From Annona cherimola (Eukaryota > Streptophyta > Magnoliopsida > Magnoliales > Annonaceae): DNA of 64,000 nt. Made by a program: the position numbers and the translations under genes. The notes below the pieces were generated by a model. The model saw only the letters and a list, made by a program, of their open reading frames with translations. It was not told the origin of the DNA and searched no databases. Shown here piece after piece: positions 55,394-64,000 of the stretch. The DNA lies in NCBI GenBank assembly GCA_030490835.1, contig CM059977.1:35671676-35735675 (forward strand), written 5' to 3'. Each line of letters starts with the position of its first letter. The stretch's first letter is position 1.

Positions 55394-57020
55394 CTAATAT
55401 ACTTTGTGTCCAAACTTATTACAACAATAACAAGTAATTCTAACATAGGTTGGAGTATCTTGATAGCTCTTTGGTTGCCAAGTAGATATTTTTATCCATG
55501 ATTTATCAACAAGCTTCTTATCGTAAAAAATTCGTCCCCTCACATTTGATGTACTAAAAGCCTTAATCCAAATAGGAGCATTTGTTTTATTTAATTTGAC
55601 ATTAATGTGTTTTGCATCTCCAAGATCTCTCTTATCAACTTGAGTGGCTATTTTAAAAAATTTCTGCACATTTTCTCCCAGGTTGGAAAACTTAGTCAGT
55701 GAATCTTTCAAAATTTGGTTCTCCTTTCTTAATATCTCCGCTTCATTTTTCAAGGCATTTATATCATTTTGCAAGGATGCATTCTCCTCCACTAACTTTT
55801 TATTTGCAATGGTAGTTGCATATTTGATACCAAGGCTTTTAAATTCATCAAATAGTGACTCATAAGTTTGTTGTAAATCATTTAACTCATTACATCTAGA
55901 ACAAACATTAGAAGATGAAATGCAATAGGAATCGAATAAGCTTACCTCGATATCCATGGATGCATCCAATGTTGGAAGTTGGATTTTTCTTGTATCATCA
56001 TTTTTCTCTCCAGATTTTTGGCAAGTTTTCTTTTCATCTTCTACAATGGCCATGCAACAAGCTCTTGCCCAATTTGCTACATCTTCTCCTTCATTTGATG
56101 AAGTGCTAAAGCTTGAAGTAGTATATTCCTTTGTAAGCATTCTTCTAGCCTTTCTCTTTGAAAAAATTCTCTTATTTTGAATTTCCAATTCATCCAGTGT
56201 GATGCTTTCAATTTGTATATGTCCAACACCACCATATTTATAACATTTTAAAAATTTCTTTCTTCTATCTTTCATTTTCTTGTGTGATCTGAAATATTTA
56301 TTTCTCTTCATGTTGAAGTATGAGTTTGATACAGACTCACTTGAGCTCTCTTTCATACTTTTGAATGCAATAAACTTTTTACTTTTGTGAGATTCTTCTC
56401 TCTTGTTTCTGATAAGCTCATGAGACATAAGTGAGCTAATCAAGTCATCTACTTTGAGTTTGTTTAAGTTTTTTACTTTCTCAATAGCTATGACCTTTTG
56501 ATTCCACGAATTTGGCAATGCTCTAAGTATCTTCATAACCTGCTCACTTTGAGAAATTGGCTTTTCTAAGCCTTCAAGAGCATTAGTAATTTTAAAAAAT
56601 CTAGCATACATTTCTGAAATAGATTCACCATCTAACATTTGAAATCTTTCAAAATCACCAACAAAGATATTCCTTTTAGTTTCCTTTACTTGGGAGGAAC
56701 TCTCATACATAGACACCAATTTATTCCATATCTCTTTAGCCATTGTGCATGAAGAAACTCTATCAAATTCCGCAGCAGTCAATGCACAAAATAAGAAGTT
56801 CATAGTTTTAGCATTACTTTGGATGGACATAGTTTCTTCTTTTGTCCAAGTGGACACCTTGTCCCCTTTTGGTAATGTAATGTCATCTTGTATGACTATC
56901 CAAGAATTTATATTAATTGTCATAATAAGTTGTTTCATCCTCAACTTCTAATAAATAAAATTATTGCCATCAAATAGAGGTGGCCTAAAAAATGATTGGC
57001 CCTCGGCAAATATAGGCATA
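55394..57020 (-). pseudogene. Sirevirus gag
   Basis: The longest open part (516 codons, from Met at 56944) is Gag: FLFCALTAAEFDRVSSC, IWNKLVSMYE and ILRALPNSWNQKVIAIEK are its core. A zinc knuckle at residues 234-247 is degraded (C234 kept, second Cys now Tyr236, H242 kept). An acidic and Ser-rich stretch follows, then a coiled coil (about 365-435, ENASLQNDINALKNEAEILR) and a second knuckle-like CYCCNKFGHK at the end. The same frame extends upstream to Met at about 57020 through TAG at 56948-56950, where the family has Trp. It forms the particle shell; sirevirus Gag is unusually long, and this one fits. Confidence 0.9.
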
Positions 57021-57080
57021 GAAGTTAAGTAGGTTGTCATAAATATATAGAAGAGATCACCTCAAATAAGGTAGAGGCCT

Positions 57081-57092
57081 GCTCTGATACCA
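57081..57092 (-). other. Primer-binding site, tRNA-iMet type
   Basis: TGGTATCAGAGC on the minus strand, two bases from the LTR edge at 57095. Confidence 0.9.
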
Positions 57093-57094
57093 CT

Positions 57095-58143
57095 TGTTGG
57101 TTCCGAGATTATTGCAACAACCCAAGAGGAGATGGGTGAATTAGGTATTTTAAAATTCTTTACTTAAAAATTTTTTTTCTCTTTTTAGAGTTAATTCTCT
57201 TAATGAAACAAGCAGAAATATGGAGAGAAATAAAACGATAAAACACAAATGATCAAACTGCACAAGAGACAACAATGTATAGTGGTTCGGGCAACCTTCC
57301 TACTCTACTCTTCCAAGCACATACCTGCTGTGTTTTGGGTTCCACTATTGTATATTTAATACAATCTAGAGCACGCACTCTCTTATAGATTCTAGCTCTA
57401 TGAAGCATATACAATAGTCACTTGTTGGTGAGACTAACTCTAACCAACCAAATCTGATTTGTTGGTGAGACAAACTCAAACCAATCCCCTATTTTACTTC
57501 TTCTTGAATTCAGTCTCCACCACCAATCCAAAGCAATAATACAAAATAAAATAGATAAAAGAGAAGTTACACTTTACAACATGTAATCAATTATCTCTGG
57601 AAGCTCCTTATCATTTGAAGAAGTTGATCTTGTAAGCTCACTTAAAGTAGTAGCACTTAAAACTTCAATAGTTGTTCCAATAACTTCAATTCTTTAGAAT
57701 AATGAAAAATGTAAGTTCATCCTGTGTTCCTTTCCTTCTTCTCTTCTCGTTCACGCTCATACTTCAAAGATATTTAGGGAGACAAAAGATCTAGCCGTTG
57801 GAGTGGAAGTTGACATGCGTCTAATGTTCCAACGTTCGAATTTCCAACCGTTATAAGTTGAAGTCGCAAGTGGAGTTGACTTGGGATGAGTGAAGTCAAC
57901 TTGAGATTGGTGGAGTCGACTTGGAATGGGTGAAGCCGACTTGGGTTGCGACTTCGCTTTGTTAAAACTTGTTGTCAACTTGCTTTCTAGAATTTTACCT
58001 TCGAAGTCGACATGGGTTGAGACTTCATTTTGCTGTCTGTTTGAAGTTGCAAGCGAAGTCGACTTGGCTGTGGGACTTCACCCAAGTTGCAAGTGAAGTT
58101 AACTTGGGCTGAGACTTCACTTTGCTGAACTTACTTTTCATGA
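57095..58143 (-). repeat. 5' LTR of the minus-strand Sirevirus, truncated
   Basis: Plus strand TGTTGGTTCCGAGATTATTG and onward, parallel to the LTR at 51458 until CTGAACTTACTTTTCATGAA. After that the two differ, so the last 200-odd bases (the U3 start) are missing. AAGTCGACTT-type motifs lie at 57860-58120. Confidence 0.75.
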
Positions 58144-58671
58144 AATTTTACTGTTCTATTAGAAATATGTGATAATAATATTGTTAAAACACAATATTAG
58201 AATTTAATGATGTATGAGACTAGACATATATGCACTTATAATATTTCTAGTGTATTTCCATTACTTGATATTTATTACAAATTTTAGAAGATATGTTCTC
58301 TGCAACTATTAAGTGAACTTTTACCATGCTACTCCCAACCAAAAATGGCAACGTGATGGAGTGTCGTAATGTGGCAGCCTCTTGATAGTATGGCACAAGT
58401 AATTTATACATTGAGAATTACAAAAATTATTTTAATAAAAAAATTTATCATATTTTCGTCCCATTTATATCCCATTCCACATCCTGAAGAGACGTCGCAA
58501 GGACTAGACTCATATGCAATTTTAGAGTTTAGAGTCTAAACTATGTGACTTGAGGAGAAGAATGGACTAGGAAGGAATGAAATTCTTGCCACAACTGAAT
58601 ATGTAAACCCTAGGAGAAGAAGCAACCAGGGAGGAATTAATCCAATGGTTATTAAAATTGAATATGTAATT
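58144..58671. other. No recognisable gene
   Basis: AT-rich spacer between the truncated LTR and the CACTA-type MITE; nothing supported. Confidence 0.45.
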
Positions 58672-58674
58672 GTA

Positions 58675-59027
58675 TACTACAAAAATTTTAATTTTTGGCA
58701 AAGAAATTACTTGCAAAAGGTTAAAATTTTAGTTTTAAAGAAAAACTTGATTGTCAATAGTTAATGGCATATTCCATATAGCGACTATTAAGAAAAAAAT
58801 TTGGTTGCAAATAGTTTATAATTTTTGTGCTTTGGCAAGGAAGTTTTGATGTAGTTGCTAAAATATTATTTTAAACCAGAAAAAATTTCCTTGCCTATTA
58901 AAGCATCACAATAAACAAAAACATATTTCCTTATCTATAAAAGCTCCATCATAAGTAAGAAAGTCTTCCTTATATATGTATTTTCTTTGCAAATAAAAAT
59001 TAAAAAAAATATAGTTTTCTTGTAGTG
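58675..59027. mobile_element. CACTA-type MITE, 3-bp TSD
   Basis: 353 bp beginning TACTACAAAAATTTTAA and ending AGTTTTCTTGTAGTG, the inverted CACTACAA(G/A)AAAA tips of plant CACTA elements (first C changed to T at the left). It is flanked by GTA on both sides (58672-58674, 59028-59030), the 3-bp duplication expected of this superfamily. No transposase. Confidence 0.75.
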
Positions 59028-59030
59028 GTA

Positions 59031-60235
59031 CCGGTCATCATCGGGGTTGGTTCTAATTAATTAAATCGTCTTCTTTCACAGTAATTCAGAAACAAAACCA
59101 TCCAAAAAAATAAAAATATAAAAAGATTAAATGTTTAATGAAGGTTTCATAATATGAATCATAAATATTTTTAATCCTACACGTTATTTCGTGTTTACAT
59201 GATGAAATAAGATATTTACAGAGTTATATATACAATAATATAAGGACCACGGTGACAGGAATATATTGCATTAGAAAACATTGCCCCAACTTGTGACATG
59301 AGACAATAAGAGACAAAAGCCGCCAATTTTTTGTTATCACAATCATTCTGCAACGAATTTGGGCACCAACAACAAACTATTGACAACAATTGTGTCCATA
59401 AATTTGGTTGTCATTTTAAAGGTTTTTTGCAGCGAAGTTAATATTTATAGCAATGAGAACAAAATGAGACTATCAAAATTATTAGAAATAGATGCTATAT
59501 TTTTTTGAAAAACTATGTAAAAGGGTGGCCAATACCAGGTCCGATCCTGCAGTGCACTGAGGGCCCAAGTATGAACATCTCAACTTACAATTTATGGATT
59601 TTTAAAATAAAAAATCAACTCATTTTCATGAGCCAACATAAAATACTAGCTATGTTTTATGTTAAAAAATCTAAAAATACTAAACAAAATAAATAAATTA
59701 TAAAAAATATATATGAAAAGTACAGGCTTATGCTCGCATAAAGGTGAACAAATAAAAAATAGGAGGACTCGGCTAATAGCTAGGGGTGAAAATAACTTTT
59801 GGTGGACCCGTGACTAGCCTTGCCCCCCACCCTGCCTCATTTTTATAAAGGGTCACGACAAGAATTTTAACTCGGTGGAGGGTGAGGTGAGTCAAGATTT
59901 TAAACCCGTATTTTAATTCTAGAGGTGTAGTGGGTTGACCATGTCCTGACTTGCCTTGACCTACCCTGCCCCACAATGTGGAAATTTTTTTTATAAATTA
60001 TATGACTAATTTACGTAAATGATGTTTTATTAGATAATATTTTTAACTTTATGACTTATTAATGTGAATATGATTTATGTTGATATACGGTTAACTTTAT
60101 AATTTGTTTATATGGATAAATTTTTATTTATTGATTGTGTATATGTGTTTAAGTTATGTTCTTTGTATGATTTATTAATAAAATAAAATATATTATCTAC
60201 GGTATTTTTATCTTATAAAAATGAATATTATTATT
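59031..60235. other. Unassigned spacer
   Basis: AT-rich; TAGGGGTGAAAATAAC (about 59781) followed by a GC-richer block to about 59990 resembles the insertion start at 15178. Nothing else supported. Confidence 0.4.
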
Positions 60236-60487
60236 CTACAATTTATCAATTTTTTTATTGAAATTATATCCATATTTCCATTTCCGGCGAGCTATACAAA
60301 AAATCCAAATACATTGGATGTACAATGAAGTTTGGTAGGTTTCCCCATAAGTACCATTGAGATTTCCATGACTTAATAGAGTAGTCAAAAATGGCATGAG
60401 CACACAAATTCCCAGATATAAGGACATGCTAGAAATTGAGGGAGCAAAAACTTTCAGTTGTTCTCTTGATTTCCTAAATCGCCACAC
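60236..60487 (-). other. Possible host-gene fragment
   Basis: 83 open codons whose middle (VFAPSISSMSLYLGICVLMPFL) looks more protein-like than the chance ORFs around it. I do not recognise a family. The frame preference changes after NLNGTYG. It could be a captured exon or coincidence. Confidence 0.2.
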
Positions 60488-60540
60488 CTACAAGTAATAT
60501 AATAATTTTAATTGTAATTCATAATTTACATTAATGTCTG

Positions 60541-60614
60541 TTGAAGTGAAATTTTTTAAAATACTCAATTCACTCCTCCCCTCTTGGATAATAGTCACAA
60601 ACTCGGGACCAACA
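60541..60614 (+). repeat. 5' LTR tail of the plus-strand Sirevirus
   Basis: About 74 bp ending CTCGGGACCAACA. It matches the reverse complement of the first 75 bases of the LTR at 57095 (TTTTAAAATAC, AATTCAC, CTCTTGG). The rest of the LTR is missing. Confidence 0.7.
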
Positions 60615-60616
60615 AG

Positions 60617-60628
60617 TGGTATCAGAGC
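60617..60628 (+). other. Primer-binding site, tRNA-iMet type
   Basis: TGGTATCAGAGC, two bases after the LTR end CCAACA. Confidence 0.9.
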
Positions 60629-60663
60629 AGGACTTTGAGTTTAAACCAAAGAAATCTTTTGAA

Positions 60664-62315
60664 ATGACATCCCAATCAACTTTCACCCCTGCATTTGCCG
60701 AGAGCTAATCTTTCACAAGACCGCCTCTATTTGACGGGACTAACTTTGGTTATTGGAATTTGAGAATGAAAAATTATTCATGGCTACGGATGTAGATTCT
60801 TGGATTGTCATCCAACATGAAGTTGTGTTGCATATTAATGAAAGAGCCTCCACATGGTCCGAAGAGAAAGTAAGAACAGTTAAAAGTAACGCAAAGGCCA
60901 CAAACTCCCTCTTTTGTACTTTAACAGCATCTGAATACGATAGAGTATCTTCATGCCAAACCACCAAAGAAATATAGGATACTCTTTCTTCTATCTATGA
61001 GAGAACTTCTCAAGTCTAAGGGACTAGAAGAAATATTTTGATTAGAGAATTAGAAAGTTTTAAAATGTTGAAACTGAAAATATTTCAGAAATATTTGCTA
61101 GATTTTCTAAGATTACTAACACCTTGAAAGGTCTTGGAAAAGCTATTTCTGAATTTGAGCAAGTAATGAAAATCTAAAGAGCACTATCCGAATCTTGGAC
61201 TTCAAAGATCACAACCATTGAGGAAGCAAAGGTCCTCAACACACTACGACTAGAAGATTTTATAAGTTCGCTCATGTCATATGAGTTAATAAAGAGGAGA
61301 AATGAGGAGCAACACAAAGGAAAAAGAGTTATTGCCTTAAAAGTCACACAGGTTTCAGACGACTCCACCTCATTCTCTCAAAACGACGATGAGGAGATTG
61401 CCTTACTTACAAGACAATTCAAAAAATTTGTAAGGAAAGGAAAGAATTTCAAGAGTTACAAAGAAAGAAATCCAAAGGAGAAAAAGAAGGAGACTACAAA
61501 GTACTTCCGGTGTGGCGGTACGAGGCACATGCAAGCCCAATGCCCAACACCCAAAGAGACCAAAACAAAGGAGCGAAGAGAAAAGAAAGATCGAGGCAAA
61601 AACAGAAGATTTCAAAAGGCTAAAGGAATAGGCATGTACGTCAATGAGGAGACATCCACAACATGCAACTTTTCAAATGAAGAAAACGAAGTCACAAATT
61701 GTGCAAGAATTTGTTACATGGCCACAATGGAAGAAGATCTCAACTTATGCCTTGCAGCAATAGAAATCTTAGAAGGTCAAACCAATTCAACAAACTGCAC
61801 TAGTAGTGAAGAGATAACCTCTAAGCCAAAGTCATTTTCTATTTTTTTCTTTCATAAATGATTGCCTCAAATGTACTGAATTTGAAGAACTACAACAAGC
61901 CTATGATTCATTGTATAAGGAAATAAAGAAATCATGAAACAAGTTTACAATGAAGAAAAGACGATATGATACAGTAATTATTGTGAACGAGAAACTTCCT
62001 AAAAAAGTTGATCACTTGACAAATGAAAAGAACACCTTGATAAAAGAGATGGAAAAACTTAAAAAAGAAAATGAATTGTTAAATGAATCACTTGCTAAGT
62101 TCTCCAATCTAGGAGAAAGCGTCAAAATATTTTTGAATATGACCGCCCAAAATAACAAGAGAGAACTTGGGTATTCCACATTTGAGAAGGGAGAAAGTAG
62201 CAAATCAAATGCTCTAAGGACTTATAAAGACCAAGCAAGACCCATCAATGCTAAACCAAAATTGAACAATGTTGCTTTGACCAAAAGACCAATTTGGGAG
62301 CCTACTACTAAATGA
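60664..62315 (+). pseudogene. Sirevirus gag, broken
   Basis: Likely start ATG at 60664 (MTSQSTFTPAFAES), stopped by TAA at 60706-60708. A frameshift near 60777 moves Gag to another frame (FMATDVDSWIVIQHEV, FCTLTASEYDRVSSC). Further breaks follow near 60975 and 61070. The open part 61274-61861 carries MSYELIKRRNEEQHKGK and a knuckle whose first Cys is Tyr (YFRCGGTRHMQAQC). The part 61950-62315 carries the coiled coil (EKNTLIKEMEKLKKENELL) and the KFSNLGESV block typical of sirevirus Gag. Confidence 0.85.
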
Positions 62316-63081
62316 ATCCCCACTCTAAGACTTCCAGAAGCTTGTAATTTTTGCAATAAGATGGAGCACAAGATATATCAATGTAAAATGAGAAAATTAC
62401 ATAACCTTGATGCAAAATTGGTTTGGGTGCTTAAGAGCATTGGATTTATGCCTTCAAAAGTAGATCAACGTAGATTCCAATGGTTAACTAACCCAAATAA
62501 ACCCATAAAATAGGTACCAAAAAGATAAGCTCCACTTGATTTTATTGTTACAGGTTTGTTTTAGAGCAAAGGTCAACAATATATAGTTTATGGATAATGG
62601 CTTCTCAAGACACATGACGGGAAAAAAAGGATTGTTCCATAGAATGAAACCATATAGGGAAGGAACGGTTGCTTTTGGGAACAGTGAAAAAGGTATAATC
62701 AAAGGTAAAGAAAATGTTTATAGAATTTCAAATGCATGTGTTGAGGATATACTATTTGTTGAAGGACTCAAACACAACTTAATGAGTATTAGTCAATTAT
62801 GTGATAAAGGTTATAAAGTTATATTTGAATCTTCTATATGCAATGTATTTGATGATGATCACATAGTTTTTAGTAACAAAAGACATAGAAATGTATATTT
62901 AGTTTGCTTAGATGAACTTGATAGAAAATGTCTAATAACCATAGAAAATTATCCATGGATATGGCATAAGAGGCTTGGGTATGTCAATATGTCAAATATC
63001 AAAATCTTGTGGAAAAAGAGTCTAGTAAAAGCGTTACCAAAACTCAAGTATGACAAGGATAACATTTGTAAGACTTGTTAA
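62316..63081 (+). pseudogene. Sirevirus protease and GAG-pre-integrase
   Basis: The protease active site reads MDNGFSRHMTG (62590 onward), with Asn where Ser is usual after the catalytic Asp. FGNSEKGIIKGKE and LFVEGLKHNLMSISQLCDKGY follow, then the pre-integrase motif WHKRLGYVNMSNI. The frame ends at TAA (63079-63081) just after CKTC, in the integrase zinc finger, where the family has Gln. Confidence 0.85.
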
Positions 63082-64000
63082 TTATCCAAGCAACCTAAGA
63101 TGCCATTTTCCACAAAAAAGAAAATTTTAACGACTAGGCCACTTGAATTATTGCATATAAATCTTTATGGGTCATCAAACGTTTTAATCCTTAGTGGAAA
63201 AAAATATGTGTTTATAATTGTTGATGATTTTTTAAGATTCACATGGATAATACTCTTAGCTAGAAAAGATGAAGCATTTTCTGTGTTTGTCACATTTTCA
63301 AATTTAGTGCAAAATGAAAAACAAAATACAATTATTTTCATAAGAAGTGATCATGGTGGTGAATTTAAAAATAACGATTTATTGAGTTTTGCAATGACAA
63401 AGGAATTCACCATACATTCTCTGCACCAAGAACCCCCCCAACAAAATGGGGTTGTTGAAAGAAAAAATAGGACAATATAAGAAATTGCTAGATCTATGCT
63501 AAATAAGAGTAAATTGTCCAAAAGATTTTGGGGTGAAGCTATAAGTACAGCTTGTCATATATTAAACCAGTTACCATTAGAGCAATTTTGAAAAAAATCT
63601 CATATGAACTTTGGAAATGTAGAAAACCAAATATATCATATTTTCATGATTTTGGTTGTACATGCTATGTATTAAACAATGGAAAAATTGACTTGGGTAA
63701 ATTAGATGCCAAACGTGATGAAGCAATTTTTCTTGGTTATTCATCAAATAGTAAAGTATATAGAGTCTTCAACAAGAAAAATCAAATAATAGAAGAATCA
63801 ATACATGTTGTTTTTGATGAATTTAACCAAACTTTGAGAAAGGAGGATAAATTAAGTGATGCAGATGAGACATCAAAGAATCCAAAAGCGGAACTATAAG
63901 AACAACAAGAAGAAGTCGAGGCAAAATAAGAAAATTCTATGGATGAGAGAGTAAATGAAGGTAATAATTTTTACAAACCTCTAACTAATTTAAAATTCAA
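63082..64000 (+). pseudogene. Sirevirus integrase, partial
   Basis: LLHINLYG carries Asn (codon near 63159) where the first catalytic Asp should be, a G-to-A change that would kill the enzyme. The second Asp (RSDHGGEF) and Glu (NGVVERKNR) are present. TAA at 63478-63480 interrupts the region, then the frame shifts near 63550. The C-terminal part (FLGYSSNSKVYRVFNKK ... VVFDEFNQ) closes at 63899, and the window ends about 100 bases later. Confidence 0.85.

Larger units (their letters stand above)
51458..58143 (-). mobile_element. Sirevirus (copia) element lacking pol
   Basis: Minus-strand element: 5' LTR at 57095 to about 58143 (truncated), primer site at 57081-57092, gag at 55394-57020, 3' LTR at 51458-52882. 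The gag with a long coiled-coil C-terminal half is typical of the Sirevirus/Maximus group. Between gag and the 3' LTR no protease, integrase or RT is recognisable; instead another LTR (53582-55295) and about 700 bp of pyrimidine-rich non-coding DNA lie there. So pol was deleted or this is a non-autonomous derivative. No target duplication can be shown because the right LTR is cut. Confidence 0.8.
60541..64000 (+). mobile_element. Sirevirus element, runs off the window
   Basis: Truncated LTR tail, primer site TGGTATCAGAGC (60617-60628), gag, protease, integrase; RT and the 3' LTR would lie beyond 64000. Gag is of the same type as the minus-strand Sirevirus. Many stops and frameshifts, and a changed integrase catalytic residue, show that it is dead. 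Confidence 0.85.

Noticed and set aside
59509..59600. SINE head at GGTCCGATCC
   Set aside because: No matching A box, 3' tail or target duplication.

Overview
The window is nuclear DNA of a flowering plant. It is AT-rich, dominated by LTR retrotransposons of classic plant lineages (Tat-type Ty3/gypsy, Sirevirus and Tork-like Ty1/copia, a Del/Tekay-like LTR), and carries plant-type SINE, TRIM and MITE insertions. The one intact host gene is a plant UDP-glycosyltransferase. I cannot name the species, and I see no rRNA, tRNA gene, CRISPR or bacterial feature.

Layout. 1-1077: unannotated DNA with a SINE-like fragment and a fold-back element. 1078-6452: a giant solo LTR (about 5.4 kb) with a 49-bp palindromic tandem array. 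6453-13789: sparse DNA with a 9-bp-TSD fold-back element, two TRIM-like elements, a decayed sirevirus-type LTR and a gag zinc-knuckle remnant. 13790-16012: a sirevirus-type solo LTR with perfect 5-bp TSD. 16018-18941: AT-rich DNA with a SINE (15-bp TSD) and two long-TIR MITEs. 18942-30763: an 11.8-kb Tat-lineage Ty3/gypsy element on the minus strand, with 5-bp TSD GGCAG and nearly identical LTRs, but with two in-frame stops and two frameshifts in gag-pol. 31277-32731: an intact intronless UGT84B-like glycosyltransferase gene on the minus strand. 32851-34401: a 781-bp tandem duplication starting about 120 bp upstream of the UGT start codon. 34446-42322: AT-rich DNA with two clear fold-back elements, three related GGGTTGGG-type repeats and a purine-rich stretch. 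42323-47604: a decayed Tork-like copia element whose 5' LTR is cut to about 35 bp and which is flanked by a 307-bp direct duplication of an older transposon fragment. 48646-48986: a copia LTR plus primer-binding site. 49155-51108: MITEs nested three deep. 51458-58143: a minus-strand Sirevirus with gag but no pol, itself containing another LTR. 58675-59027: a CACTA-type MITE. 60541-64000: a plus-strand Sirevirus running off the window.

How it fits together. Most sequence here is transposon debris in successive layers; the UGT gene is the only unit likely to make a working host enzyme, probably a glucosyltransferase acting on a small carboxylate or phenolic acceptor. The element breaks are mainly C-to-T or G-to-A changes, as expected of methylated, silenced DNA. 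The most unusual structure is a family of roughly 270-400-bp fold-back elements with 9-bp target duplications. They share outer tips and an inner arm, but between these each copy carries its own short, often self-palindromic segment.
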